A DNA stretch of 23,799 nucleotides from an uncultured Parabacteroides sp. (GCA_937894065.1 CALCST010000005.1:1-23799); one strand, 5' to 3'. Counted from the stretch's first letter, positions 1 through 8,406 are shown. Program-made: numbers and translations. Notes: generated by a model from the sequence alone, not told the origin.

Positions 1-7
1 ATCCAAA

Positions 8-47
8 AATCTTGTTAACTTGTCTTCTTGTCAACTTGTTATCTGGA
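8..47. repeat. 8-nt-periodic intergenic repeat arm (element A)
   Basis: A run of 8-nt units of the type CTTGTTAA, CTTGTCTT, CTTGTCAA, CTTGTTAT lies just downstream of the patatin gene. It has the same unit as the right arm of the element at 8407-8490. A complementary left arm is not visible here and may lie outside the window. Confidence 0.6.
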
Positions 48-72
48 AGTTGAGCTTGCGAAACTTAAATTA

Positions 73-912
73 TTATGATTCCAAGGCTTTACGTTTACCT
101 GCATCTATAGCCTTTATCAAAGCTTCACACTTATTTTCTCCGATCATCTTTGCAAAGGCTTTTGCAGACTCTTCATAACCAATATTAGCAATTTCATCAA
201 TACTATCCAGATCAAATGTTTTATAAAGACCAACCTCCTGTGCTTCTATAAGCAAGTCACAAAGTTCACGGTCTTCCAAAGAATTCGCCTGAAAAATATA
301 ATTATAAGAACGCACTGCTATATGGAACAAAGTCTGTTTATATTTTTTCGGGATAAGAGGACTTACATTAACACCAATAATTCTCTCACATTCATCACGG
401 ATAACAGAAACCGGGAAATTCTTAAACAATCCACCGTCAACATAATTTATCCCATCAATCTCAACAGGACTAAAAATTATTGGAATACTACATGAAGCAG
501 TTACAGCCTCAACTATCGGCCCCTCACGGAACTCGCGGCTGACACCATTATCAAGGTCAGTGGCAACTATAACCATTGGTATTTTCAAGTCTTCAATCCT
601 TTTCGCTCTTAAATGACGTTTAAGAAAATCCTGAAAACGTTCTGTATCAAACAGGCCAGACTTTGGTATTTGTAACTGAGCGAACTCTGAAAACTCTCTA
701 TCAGTAAAAAGGCGTTTTATTTCTTCTGCCGTATATCCATCAGCAAACAGTGTACCCATCAAAGCTCCGGCACTTGTACCTGCAATTATATCAGGTTTCA
801 AACCGCACTCTTCCAACATTTTGAAGGCGCCTAGGTGAGCAAAACCTCTTGCGCCTCCACCACTTAATGCCAAGCCTAATTTATACGGCATGGGAGTTTT
901 CTCATCTGTCAT
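73..912 (-). CDS. Patatin-like phospholipase family protein
   Basis: A 279-residue protein of the bacterial patatin (RssA/YchK-like) family, expected to hydrolyse acyl esters of phospholipids with a Ser-Asp dyad. The oxyanion motif SGGGARG is at residues 17-23, the nucleophile elbow GTSAG at 45-49 (Ser47), and the catalytic Asp motif DGG at 159-161. No signal peptide or membrane segment is evident, so a cytoplasmic or peripheral protein is likely. The length is normal for the short, single-domain family members. The ATG at 912 gives seven residues before the core; an in-frame Met8 (MPYKLGLAL) is an alternative start. It lies 97 bases downstream of the queA-like gene on the same strand, so read-through is possible. 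The physiological substrate cannot be read from the sequence. Confidence 0.9.
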   Translation of the reverse strand: MTDEKTPMPYKLGLALSGGGARGFAHLGAFKMLEECGLKPDIIAGTSAGALMGTLFADGYTAEEIKRLFTDREFSEFAQLQIPKSGLFDTERFQDFLKRHLRAKRIEDLKIPMVIVATDLDNGVSREFREGPIVEAVTASCSIPIIFSPVEIDGINYVDGGLFKNFPVSVIRDECERIIGVNVSPLIPKKYKQTLFHIAVRSYNYIFQANSLEDRELCDLLIEAQEVGLYKTFDLDSIDEIANIGYEESAKAFAKMIGENKCEALIKAIDAGKRKALES

Positions 913-943
913 ATATCAACTCTTTTATTATCGTCTCTCAAAG

Positions 944-974
944 ATGTAACTTTTTTTCGGATAAAGTGTTACAT
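944..974. promoter_or_regulatory. Inverted repeat upstream of the patatin gene
   Basis: Perfect 7-bp arms ATGTAAC (944-950) and GTTACAT (968-974) are separated by 17 bp, 32 bp ahead of the patatin start. The geometry would suit a dimeric regulator, but arms this short in AT-rich DNA could be chance. No clear TAnnTTTG -7 box was found nearby. Confidence 0.25.
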
Positions 975-1009
975 TTTTGTGTTTTTTTGTATGGAGACGA
1001 AATAACAGC

Positions 1010-2224
1010 CTAAAGCAACAGCGAGCTGTCGCCATAACTAAGGAAACGGAAACCGTTATTCAATGCATAATCATATATTGGTCTCCAATTTCCTTTAACA
1101 AAAGCTGAAATAAGAAGAATCAACGTACTCTTAGGCTGATGGAAATTGGTTATTATACCTCTTACAACCTTAAATTCATATCCCGGAGCAATTATTATCT
1201 GGGTTGAACCAACAAGAGCTTCCAGTTTATGACTGTCCAAATAGTTGAGAATATTCTGAAAAGCCTCATCCGCCGAAATAAGATTATTTTCTTCTGAATA
1301 TGGCATCCATTGTTTAATATGAATATCTTCAGCTGCAATATCAGGATTATTTCCCAAAATAACTCCTATATAATAAAGACTTTCGAGTGTTCTCACCGAA
1401 GTAGTTCCTACAGCTATGATATTTCCTAATTTACCCTTTATATTTTCAATTGCCGAACGTTTCACTGAAATAAACTCAGTGTGCATCTCATGACCTTCTA
1501 TAGTCTCGCTCTTCACAGGCTTAAAAGTTCCTGCACCTACATGAAGAGTAACCTCCTCTCTCATTATTCCATGAGCATCAACATCTGCAAGGACTTCAGG
1601 TGTAAAATGCAAACCGGCAGTTGGAGCTGCAACCGAACCTTTTATTTTAGAATATACAGTCTGATAGGTCTGCAAATCGCTTTTCTGTGTCTCTCGATGC
1701 AAATATGGAGGAATCGGAAGAACTCCGGCAGCATCCAGCAAATCAGCAAAAGTATAATCAGAATTATCCCATTTGAATTCAATCAAATGAGTATCACCAT
1801 AACTTTCTTTCTTTTCAGCCGTCATTGTAACCTCATTACCATCAATAATGACAGTTTTGGTCAATGCTCCCTCTTTCCACTTCTTAAGATTTCCTACAAG
1901 GCAATTCCAGCTACATGATTCGTTCTGCTGAAACACCAATGCATAATCATGAGGAACAACAGGCTCAAGGCAGAATATTTCAATCTTTGCTCCTGTTGAT
2001 TTCTGGAACAACAGGCGAGCCTGAATTACACGCGTATTGTTATAAACCAACAATGATTTCTCCGGCAATAATGACGCTATATTCTTAAACTGGCTCTCGC
2101 TTATATTACCATTCTTATAAACAAGTAATTTTGATTCATCTCTGCGTGGAAGCGGAAACTTAGCTATTCTCTCATCCGGCAGTTCATAATTGAAATCGTC
2201 TATGTGTATTTGCTGCGTATTCAT
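1010..2224 (-). CDS. queA: S-adenosylmethionine:tRNA ribosyltransferase-isomerase (QueA family)
   Basis: This enzyme transfers and isomerises the ribosyl group of SAM onto preQ1 in tRNA to make epoxyqueuosine, a late step of queuosine synthesis in the anticodon wobble position. Family signatures run through the protein: the N-terminal FNYELPDERIAKFPL, DESKLLVY, YNNTRVIQARL, then GSVAAPTAGLHFTPEVL, VTLHVGAGTFKPV, and the C-terminal GIITNFHQPKSTLLLL-like stretch ending in FLSYGDSSLL. The start is placed at 2224 (404 residues) because a TAnnTTTG -7 box at 2246-2253 puts transcription start downstream of the in-frame ATG at 2248. The protein is longer than E. coli QueA (about 356 residues). From family knowledge some Bacteroidetes carry two QueA-type proteins, so this could be a second paralogue rather than the main enzyme. 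Confidence 0.9.
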   Translation of the reverse strand: MNTQQIHIDDFNYELPDERIAKFPLPRRDESKLLVYKNGNISESQFKNIASLLPEKSLLVYNNTRVIQARLLFQKSTGAKIEIFCLEPVVPHDYALVFQQNESCSWNCLVGNLKKWKEGALTKTVIIDGNEVTMTAEKKESYGDTHLIEFKWDNSDYTFADLLDAAGVLPIPPYLHRETQKSDLQTYQTVYSKIKGSVAAPTAGLHFTPEVLADVDAHGIMREEVTLHVGAGTFKPVKSETIEGHEMHTEFISVKRSAIENIKGKLGNIIAVGTTSVRTLESLYYIGVILGNNPDIAAEDIHIKQWMPYSEENNLISADEAFQNILNYLDSHKLEALVGSTQIIIAPGYEFKVVRGIITNFHQPKSTLILLISAFVKGNWRPIYDYALNNGFRFLSYGDSSLLL

Positions 2225-2245
2225 CTCGAATAATTGATTATGGTG

Positions 2246-2273
2246 CAAAGTTAATCAAAAAACATGAGTTCAA
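2246..2273 (-). promoter_or_regulatory. Predicted Bacteroides-type promoter of queA
   Basis: Read on the minus strand, TAACTTTG (2246-2253) matches the -7 consensus TAnnTTTG exactly. A TTG at 2271-2273 could serve as the -33 element, though its 17-bp spacer is slightly shorter than usual. Transcription would begin near 2238-2241, giving a leader of about 15 nt before the ATG at 2224. Confidence 0.5.
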
Positions 2274-2277
2274 TAAC

Positions 2278-2312
2278 TAAAAAGCCCCGAAGAACCGAAG
2301 CTCTCCGAGGCT
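2278..2312 (-). terminator. Intrinsic terminator of the TonB receptor/lipoprotein unit
   Basis: On the minus strand AGCCTCGGAG (2312-2303) pairs with CTTCGGGGCT (2292-2283) through ten base pairs, two of them G-U, around a 10-nt loop, followed by TTTTT. It lies about 40 bp after the stop of the lipoprotein gene. Confidence 0.75.
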
Positions 2313-2350
2313 ATTAATAATATATGTGAGTCAAATATTGGTAGTTCGGT

Positions 2351-3577
2351 TTACAAAGTCCAACCTGCAGTCCAGTTATTGTCTGCGCTTACAGCACCTT
2401 TATAAGGAGCGTCAACAAAGAAAGAATCTTCAACTTTTGAACCGCCTTCAATTGTTCCTACGAACAAGTCTGACAATTCAAATTTCTGATTAGTCAAGTT
2501 ACCTGCTTTTACAAACATATCATTTGTATAAATTGAATTTTCAGAATCCAATTCTGTGCTGATAGCAACATTCTCCAAAACAGAAGTACCGTCTGCCAAT
2601 GAATTTTCTGTTTCTACAGTTTCAACTGTCAATGCTTTACCCTTATTTGCAATGATAGCGTTATACAATTCTACCTGAGTACCGGCACGAAGACGTACGC
2701 CCTGTTTTTCACCACCGTTACCAACTAATGTCACGTTTGCCAAAACCGGATGTGATGTTGGAGTTGCAGCCAAGTCCTTGCTGTTGTTATCGCATTCCAT
2801 CAAGCAGTCGCAATCATAACCCAATGAGCTTTCACCTTCCTGATAAGCAACAAGGAACTGTCCTTTACCGTTCCAGCCTTCAGTCCAGTCGAAAGAGTCA
2901 TCACTACAGCTTGTAACAACGATATTCTTAACATTTACAGAACCACCGAAGAATTCCAAACCGTCATCAGCACCTTTGTATGCCTGGATATTTTCAACAA
3001 CTGTTCCGTTTCCTACACCATAGAAAGAAATACCGTTTGATTCATGTTCTTCGTCCAAAGCGAAACCTGTATATTCCAAACGGATATATTTCAAAGTACC
3101 TGAGTTGTCGGCATCATCATCTCCACCATAAGTAGCGCCACCGATTTCAGAAACACCAGTACCACCAGAAACATTAGTATGAGCATAACCGCAAATATGC
3201 AAACCACCCCAAGAACCAACTTCTTCTTTTGAACTTGTCATCACGATTGGTTTTTCAGCTGTACCAACTGCATTGATTTTTGCACCCTGCTCAATCAAAA
3301 TATAATCAGCAACATCATCGTATTGAGCTACAATCTTAACTCCTTCAGGAATACTCAAAGTAGCACCTTTCTTAACATGAACACCGCCACTCAATGTATA
3401 AGTCTGACCTGCTTCCAAAGTCATGTCTGATGTAATTTCACCCTCAAGTTTATATTCTACCGGATTTGGTTCTGGATCTGGAGTTGGATCATTACCATCT
3501 TCATTATCACAAGAAGTGAATGCAGTCATACCTGCTAACATTGACATTGTTAAGAATTTCCAATTAGTTGTTTTCAT
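2351..3577 (-). CDS. Surface lipoprotein with predicted right-handed beta-helix, TonB receptor partner
   Basis: A 408-residue predicted lipoprotein. The signal peptide ends in the lipobox FTSC with Cys23. The acidic, proline-rich stretch that follows (DNEDGNDPTPDPEP) resembles the export signal that sends Bacteroidetes lipoproteins to the cell surface. The remainder is rich in Gly, Asn and Thr with short repeated strand-turn units such as GTLKYIRLEYTGF, GTVVENIQAYKGADDG and VNVKNIVVTSCSDDS, as expected for a parallel beta-helix. DDG/DDS turns could bind calcium or sugars (inference). It follows the TonB-dependent receptor by 80 bp on the same strand and precedes a terminator, so the two are probably one operon. 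It does not look like SusD (no TPR-type helical pattern). Substrate unknown. Confidence 0.75.
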   Translation of the reverse strand: MKTTNWKFLTMSMLAGMTAFTSCDNEDGNDPTPDPEPNPVEYKLEGEITSDMTLEAGQTYTLSGGVHVKKGATLSIPEGVKIVAQYDDVADYILIEQGAKINAVGTAEKPIVMTSSKEEVGSWGGLHICGYAHTNVSGGTGVSEIGGATYGGDDDADNSGTLKYIRLEYTGFALDEEHESNGISFYGVGNGTVVENIQAYKGADDGLEFFGGSVNVKNIVVTSCSDDSFDWTEGWNGKGQFLVAYQEGESSLGYDCDCLMECDNNSKDLAATPTSHPVLANVTLVGNGGEKQGVRLRAGTQVELYNAIIANKGKALTVETVETENSLADGTSVLENVAISTELDSENSIYTNDMFVKAGNLTNQKFELSDLFVGTIEGGSKVEDSFFVDAPYKGAVSADNNWTAGWTL

Positions 3578-3627
3578 ACGATCAAAATTTAATATAATTA
3601 TATATTTAGTTTGTTAGTTTTTATTTC

Positions 3628-3657
3628 AACTCAAAAACTTAAAAACTCAAAAACTTA
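3628..3657. repeat. 8-nt-periodic repeat between receptor and lipoprotein genes
   Basis: The 14-mer AACTCAAAAACTTA occurs twice, at 3628-3641 and 3644-3657, a 16-nt period that splits into 8-nt units AACTCAAA, AACTTAAA, AACTCAAA, AACTTATC. The second copy touches the receptor stop codon. The unit phase and AACT start resemble the hairpin elements elsewhere in the window, but no inverted partner is present. Confidence 0.6.
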
Positions 3658-6345
3658 TCACAATGTATATCCGAAACCTACCTCAAAATTCACACCTTTC
3701 TTGAATCTTTCCACCTCAACAGTTGTGTTCTCTCTTGGAACTTCCTGCTCGAAAACAATTGCCTGGTTTAGGATATCGTTTACTTTCAGTTTAAGTGAGA
3801 ATTTCTCGTTTATCTGATAATTAGCATTGAAATTCAAAGTATGCTGCGGACGTTGTTTGACATCACCCAAACCAGAAATACCTACTGAGTGAATACGCGG
3901 ACCTTGCAAGTTATAAAGCAACGCTGCGCTAAGTGCCTGCTTATCATTTATGCGTGGAGAATATGTCAAGTCGGCATTAACCAAATAAGGTGAAGCGCCC
4001 TGCAACGCTCTCTGGCTGTTTGTGTAAGCTCCGCCTTCAGGCAATTTTACATTTGTGTACATGAACGAACCGTTAACACCCAGTTTCAATTCACGAGTAA
4101 GAGCTTTTCTCATTTCAATTTCCAAACCTGCTGCCAAACCATCTTCTGCGTTTCGGAAAGAGTGAACAGCAGCACCACCGGCCAATGTCTGAATTCGTTC
4201 GATTGGTGAATTCAAATACTTATAATAACCTGTAACGGAAATCATATCCTGATTCTGCTTGAACAATTCATATCTCAAATCCAGGTTGTAGTTATATCCG
4301 TTCTGCAAATCTTCGTTACCTCGAATCTGAGCTGATCCGTATGATTCCTGATAAAGGAACGGAGCCATTTCGATAAATGACGGGCGAGTGATTGTTCTTG
4401 AGAATGACAGTCGCAAGCTGTTTTCGTCGTTCAACTGATATTTGAAGTTTGTTGCCGGGAAGAAATCATCCTTATCCAAGTTTCTTCTTTTAGCAATACC
4501 GTCGTCACCGTAATAATCAACCCACTGGCGGCTTGATTCATAACGTACGCCAACGTTAATCAACAATGCCGATACCGGATAATAATCTGCCGAAACATAT
4601 CCTGCATAGATATCGTTACCAGCCTTATATCCATCACGAGGCTGACGGCTGCGCTGAATAACGATTGTTCCATTCTGGACATTCTCAAAATTCATATAAT
4701 CATCAGTATCATATATATTTGAGATTTCAGGATTCAATTTGTTCAGATTATAGTAGAAACGAGTACTGCTATAATCACGGCTCTTATTCTTCATATTGAA
4801 ACCGAACTGAATCTTGTTCATTTCGCCAAACTTATATGTACTACTGATATTTGCAGCAAACTCATCTTCATCAAGTTGGCCAAAGTAGCGCATTGTTTCC
4901 TGTCTGTTCAATTTGAACAATTCTAGTTTACCGTTATTTTCAATAAACATTATCTGACGGCGGTCCGGTTCATCACTACCAGTCTTACTGTATGAAGCTC
5001 CCCAGTTTAGCAACCAGTTATCACCGAAACTATGTTTTCCATTCAACTGATGATTCTGCAAGCTGTAAATATGTGTAACGCTATGGCTACCGAACAAATG
5101 ATGATCTTCATAGTCCATACCTTCACGATTCAGATAAGTATCACTGGCATTACGTGCATAGAAGAATGTATAGCTTAATAAATCCGCGCCTTTCAACTGA
5201 TAAGCCAAACTACCCAAACCGGCAATCTTAAGCTCATTAGTATAACTGTCATATTCAAATTCGTTAAGAGTAGTTCCTGTTGCCTCAAGAGTTTTCACTG
5301 TAGCATCACGCATAGTCTGCAAACCATTGCTAATACCCAATGAAGCAAGAATGCTGAGATTATGACCGTTAATATCATAAGTCTTTCCCCATCCGATATT
5401 ACCGCCAAATTCAGGAAGAGCAGTTCTTTTTGAAGTCTGGAATGTTGTATTGAATATATTGTTCTTTGATGAATAATCTTCAAAATCAGCCAAAGGCATA
5501 TTCAGTACATTTGAACTCATATTATTGTTTCTGAACAAAGTTCCATTTCTATCCATCTGGTAAAACTCACGGCCGAGAGTATTGAATTTACCACCTGTAT
5601 TCAATGACACAGCGAAGAAATCCTCACCTGTCTGATCCTTAGTACTGATATCAATATGCGCACCAGAGTAGTCAGCAAACGAACTTGCTTCATATACTTT
5701 ACTTACAGTAATATTCTTTACAGTAGAAGTAGGGAATAAATCAAGTGGAATCAACTTATTATCAGGGTTAGGTGAAGCGATTGGCAATCCGTTCAACGTA
5801 GTTGTACTGTAACGGTCCCCCAATCCACGCACAATCAACTGTCCTGCCGATGCTATCGAAATACCTGTAATTTTCTTCACTCCATCCTCAACAGTCGAAA
5901 TACCTTTGATGCTCATTTCCTTCGAACCAATATTCTCGATTGCAACCGAAGCTTTCTGTCTTTCCATCAAAAGAGCCTGTTCAGACTCAAGCTTTTTACG
6001 TGCAACCACTGTTACCTCATCTATCTGTTGATTATCTGGAGAAAGTTCTATTTCTATACTTGTAGTCTGGTTAGTGTTTACTACTATTTGTTCTGCCTTA
6101 TAAGACACATAAGAAGCAATCAAAGTGTAAGTACCTTTATCCAGTCCTGAGAGAACAAAGTTACCATCAATGTCAGTTATGGCTCCAACTGTTGTTCCTT
6201 GAATCTGCACTGTTGCACCAATCAAAGGTTCCTGATTGGTTTTGTCTTTCACAACTCCTTTTAAGTCAACTGCCTTAATCAACGAGGCAGGGATTAATGT
6301 TAATAGTAAAAGTAATAAATACTTCGTTGATAAAAATCTATTCAT
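3658..6345 (-). CDS. TonB-dependent receptor with CarboxypepD_reg-like domain
   Basis: An outer-membrane active-transport receptor energised by TonB-ExbBD. The start is set at the ATG at 6345 (895 residues) because it begins a clean signal peptide (MNRFLSTKYLLLLLLTLIPA, cleavage near Ala25). An upstream ATG at 6372 would add nine polar residues and overlap the predicted promoter. Order of domains: CarboxypepD_reg-like beta-sandwich at about 27-115 (GVVKDKTNQEPLIGATV, DIDGNFVLSGL), TonB plug at about 130-245 (LIVRGLGDRYSTTTLNGLPI, ending SGAHIDISTKD), then a 22-strand-type barrel to the C-terminal strand NFEVGFGYTL. The plug belongs to the RGLGDRY class, unlike the SusC type. The partner lipoprotein lies 80 bp downstream. 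The imported compound cannot be deduced. Confidence 0.93.
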   Translation of the reverse strand: MNRFLSTKYLLLLLLTLIPASLIKAVDLKGVVKDKTNQEPLIGATVQIQGTTVGAITDIDGNFVLSGLDKGTYTLIASYVSYKAEQIVVNTNQTTSIEIELSPDNQQIDEVTVVARKKLESEQALLMERQKASVAIENIGSKEMSIKGISTVEDGVKKITGISIASAGQLIVRGLGDRYSTTTLNGLPIASPNPDNKLIPLDLFPTSTVKNITVSKVYEASSFADYSGAHIDISTKDQTGEDFFAVSLNTGGKFNTLGREFYQMDRNGTLFRNNNMSSNVLNMPLADFEDYSSKNNIFNTTFQTSKRTALPEFGGNIGWGKTYDINGHNLSILASLGISNGLQTMRDATVKTLEATGTTLNEFEYDSYTNELKIAGLGSLAYQLKGADLLSYTFFYARNASDTYLNREGMDYEDHHLFGSHSVTHIYSLQNHQLNGKHSFGDNWLLNWGASYSKTGSDEPDRRQIMFIENNGKLELFKLNRQETMRYFGQLDEDEFAANISSTYKFGEMNKIQFGFNMKNKSRDYSSTRFYYNLNKLNPEISNIYDTDDYMNFENVQNGTIVIQRSRQPRDGYKAGNDIYAGYVSADYYPVSALLINVGVRYESSRQWVDYYGDDGIAKRRNLDKDDFFPATNFKYQLNDENSLRLSFSRTITRPSFIEMAPFLYQESYGSAQIRGNEDLQNGYNYNLDLRYELFKQNQDMISVTGYYKYLNSPIERIQTLAGGAAVHSFRNAEDGLAAGLEIEMRKALTRELKLGVNGSFMYTNVKLPEGGAYTNSQRALQGASPYLVNADLTYSPRINDKQALSAALLYNLQGPRIHSVGISGLGDVKQRPQHTLNFNANYQINEKFSLKLKVNDILNQAIVFEQEVPRENTTVEVERFKKGVNFEVGFGYTL

Positions 6346-6352
6346 ATAACTA

Positions 6353-6380
6353 CCATAATTTTCACGACGCAAAATTATGG
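6353..6380 (-). promoter_or_regulatory. Promoter with overlapping 10-bp operator-like dyad upstream of the TonB receptor
   Basis: On the minus strand TAATTTTG (6377-6370) matches the -7 consensus TAnnTTTG. A perfect inverted repeat, CCATAATTTT (6353-6362) and AAAATTATGG (6371-6380) with an 8-bp spacer, covers this box and the expected transcription start, leaving a leader of only about 20 nt. No good -33 TTTG was found; the nearest is TTTC about 21 bp upstream. A repressor site is plausible. The regulator is unknown. Confidence 0.45.
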
Positions 6381-6480
6381 CTGCGATATTTCATAACAGA
6401 AACACTTATGTTTTACATCTTTTACGATTTTATTTCATATATGTTACGATGTGTTTAGATTTTGTTACAAGCTAAAAAAT

Positions 6481-6816
6481 CTATTTTTTTTCTGATTTTT
6501 CTCCAATGACCTCTTTTCCGACAACTTCCTGGCTTATAAGTTTTCCATCTTCAAATACAAAAGCAGAAGTCAATACATACCATTCTGATGAATATAAACT
6601 CTCCTGATACAATAATCTTTCCACAGGCTTATTATTATAACGATTAGTCGTCATTTCTTTAGCAAAAGGTTTTCCGCATATTTTAAGAAATTCATCTTTG
6701 CTCATTCCTATTTCAATTTTCTCAGAAGTAAATCTACTTACACCTAAAGAAGAAGAAAAACATCCACTCATTATAATACAGCATGTCAAGAATGCCAAAA
6801 CCTTTAATGATTTCAT
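6481..6816 (-). CDS. Small lipoprotein with BamE/SmpA-like fold
   Basis: The start at 6816 gives 111 residues beginning MKSLKVLAFLTCCIIMSGC, a lipoprotein signal with lipobox MSGC (Cys19); the ATG at 6879 would add 21 residues ahead of the signal peptide and is rejected. The mature part contains IEIGMSKDEFLKICGKP, which resembles the GMskdeVl..lG.P motif of BamE/SmpA and related small envelope lipoproteins. It is followed by a predicted beta-hairpin (ERLLYQESLYSSEWYVLTSAFVFEDGKLIS) and a charged tail rich in Lys and Glu. Membership of the broad superfamily is likely, but it need not be a BAM complex subunit, since such folds recur in many lipoproteins. It lies upstream of the receptor gene, same strand, with a 135-bp gap that contains the receptor's own promoter. 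Confidence 0.7.
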   Translation of the reverse strand: MKSLKVLAFLTCCIIMSGCFSSSLGVSRFTSEKIEIGMSKDEFLKICGKPFAKEMTTNRYNNKPVERLLYQESLYSSEWYVLTSAFVFEDGKLISQEVVGKEVIGEKSEKK

Positions 6817-7150
6817 ATTTAATAAAGTATTTATTATTTCTCTGGAATTCCCAAAAGTAGAAAAAAATGACAAAAACAATATGAGTTTTCAAATAAAAGC
6901 AAGATTAGTTAATAACTATTGTCATCAAATAGATTCAATTTATAAACTTTTTATAATTGTATATCAAACGAACTAATTAAGTACCATAAATATATAAAAC
7001 AATTATTGTCACATTAAATGTAACAACTTTTATCTTTGATCCTAATAATTAATGCCGGAAATCGCATTCAAAATATCAACCCACCTAGGTGAGCCGATAA
7101 AAAGATGCGAACAAATCAAGATAAAGCCACGATTATTTGAACGAAATATA
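6817..7150. other. Gene-poor AT-rich intergenic stretch
   Basis: No convincing gene was found here. It contains a 21-bp dyad at 7006-7026 (TTGTCACATT, one base, AATGTAACAA; nine of ten positions complementary) and a 10-bp palindrome CACCTAGGTG at 7082-7091. Both could be regulator sites or chance. The stretch separates the minus-strand lipoprotein gene from a decayed regulator gene. Confidence 0.5.
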
Positions 7151-7345
7151 TTATACACCCAAAACTATATTAGCATCAATATTTAATTTTTGGCTTATAA
7201 CACGTGCAACTTTCAATGTAGGTTCACATTTGCCGGAAATATAATTACTCAGACGAGAAGGTGCTACTCAAAATACCTTTTCATACAATAAATCCCTATT
7301 TCCATATATTCCATAAATAGCTATTTTTGCAACTAGAAACTCAAA
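7151..7345 (-). pseudogene. Remnant of an XRE-type helix-turn-helix regulator
   Basis: Minus-strand codons from 7267 down to the stop at 7151-7153 read VAPSRLSNYISGKCEPTLKV followed by ARVISQKLNIDANIVLGV. This is the recognition-helix and following half of an XRE/Cro-type DNA-binding domain (compare the family pattern spSrlSryesGkrePsl..l.kia..L.v). The same frame continues upstream through an in-frame TGA at 7268-7270 into FLVAKIAIYGIYGNRDLLYEKVF, which resembles the first helices. The TGA sits where the family has a conserved Gly, so one GGA-to-TGA change would explain it. No start codon remains outside the neighbouring gene, so the 5' end is also lost. The promoter of the plus-strand DUF2027 gene now lies inside this remnant. 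Confidence 0.65.
7299..7329 (+). promoter_or_regulatory. Predicted promoter of the DUF2027-Smr gene
   Basis: TTTC (7299-7302), a 19-bp spacer and TATTTTTG (7322-7329) match the Bacteroides TTTG-N19-TAnnTTTG promoter with one mismatch in the -33 box. The expected start near 7335 gives a leader of about 23 nt before the ATG at 7359. Confidence 0.5.
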
Positions 7346-7358
7346 AACACAAATCAAT

Positions 7359-8405
7359 ATGAAAATTGGAGATAAAGTCCGCTTTCTTAACTCAGTTGGC
7401 GGAGGAGTGATAAAAGGATTCCAGGGAAAAGACCAGGTGTTGGTTGAAGATGAAGACGGTTTTGAAATCCCGGCTTTTATACGTGAATGTGTAGTGGTGG
7501 GCGACAGCGACATGCAGGTTCACAGCAATAACAAACCAAAGATTGAGGTTCCGGTTGAAGAGCCAAAGGCTGAGCCTGAGGTTGAAGTGGAGGAAACTCC
7601 GGAAGGCGAACGTCTGAATATTTTCCTTGCTTTCCTGCCGGATGATCCGAAATCTATTCAGAACTGCGGATATGAAACTTATTTTGTTAACGACAGTAAC
7701 TATTATCTGTTGTTCAACTATATGAGCCGCGAAAATAACAGCTGGACAAGCAGATATAACGGAATGATTGAGCCTAACACAAAAATTTTCCTCGAGGAAT
7801 TTGCAAAGGCAGATCTTAACTCTCTTGAGCGTGTTTGCGTTCAGCTTATTGCTTTTAAGAAAGACAAACCTTATTCATTGAAAAATGCTGTTTCGGTGGA
7901 ACTGCGTATCGACACTGTGAAGTTCTACAAACTGCACTGTTTCATGGCTAATGATTATTTTGATGAAGGTGCTATTATTTATCCTATCGTCAGAAATGAT
8001 TTGCCGGAAAAAGAAATGCTAGTTTCTGCCGGTGATATTAAGGAAGCTATGCTGCAGAAGGTTCGTGAGGACAGACGAACTACTCCTCAGCCAATTATAA
8101 AGAAAAAAGGTGGTGGCAACTCGGCTATCCTAGAAGTGGACCTTCATATCACTGAATTGCTCGACAATACTAATGGTCTGTCAAATGCTGATATGCTGAA
8201 TTATCAGATGGAGAAATTCCACGAAGTGATGGCTCAGTATGCTAACGACAAAGGCCAGAAGATTGTATTCATTCATGGCAAAGGCGACGGTGTTCTGCGC
8301 AAGGCTATTGAAAAGGAACTAAGAACAAAATATAAACATCATGACTATCAGGATGCTTCATTCCGGGAGTATGGATATGGGGCAACGATGGTAACGATTA
8401 AATAA
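7359..8405 (+). CDS. DUF2027 and Smr domain-containing protein
   Basis: A 348-residue protein characteristic of Bacteroidetes. The N-terminal 60 residues look like a small beta-barrel module (KIGDKVRFLNSVGGGVIKGF, VLVEDEDGFEIPAF), followed by a Glu/Pro-rich linker (about 65-86). A DUF2027 beta-rich core covers about 88-235, and a C-terminal Smr domain about 255-348. The Smr signatures are VDLHITEL at 260-267 and HGKGDGVLRKAI at 306-317, ending YGYGATMVTIK. Smr domains are found in MutS2 and related proteins and have nicking endonuclease or RNA-cleaving activity. There is no MutS ATPase here, so the target is unknown. No signal peptide is present. An 8-nt-periodic hairpin follows the stop codon immediately. 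Confidence 0.88.
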   Translation: MKIGDKVRFLNSVGGGVIKGFQGKDQVLVEDEDGFEIPAFIRECVVVGDSDMQVHSNNKPKIEVPVEEPKAEPEVEVEETPEGERLNIFLAFLPDDPKSIQNCGYETYFVNDSNYYLLFNYMSRENNSWTSRYNGMIEPNTKIFLEEFAKADLNSLERVCVQLIAFKKDKPYSLKNAVSVELRIDTVKFYKLHCFMANDYFDEGAIIYPIVRNDLPEKEMLVSAGDIKEAMLQKVREDRRTTPQPIIKKKGGGNSAILEVDLHITELLDNTNGLSNADMLNYQMEKFHEVMAQYANDKGQKIVFIHGKGDGVLRKAIEKELRTKYKHHDYQDASFREYGYGATMVTIK

Positions 8406-8406
8406 G

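Noticed and set aside
1481..1918. 145-codon open frame antisense to queA
   Set aside because: It lies completely inside conserved queA sequence, and its translation has no recognisable features.
7082..7091. CACCTAGGTG palindrome
   Set aside because: It is a single 10-bp palindrome with no partner or promoter; a similar CCTAGGTGAGC occurs inside the patatin coding region, so chance is adequate.
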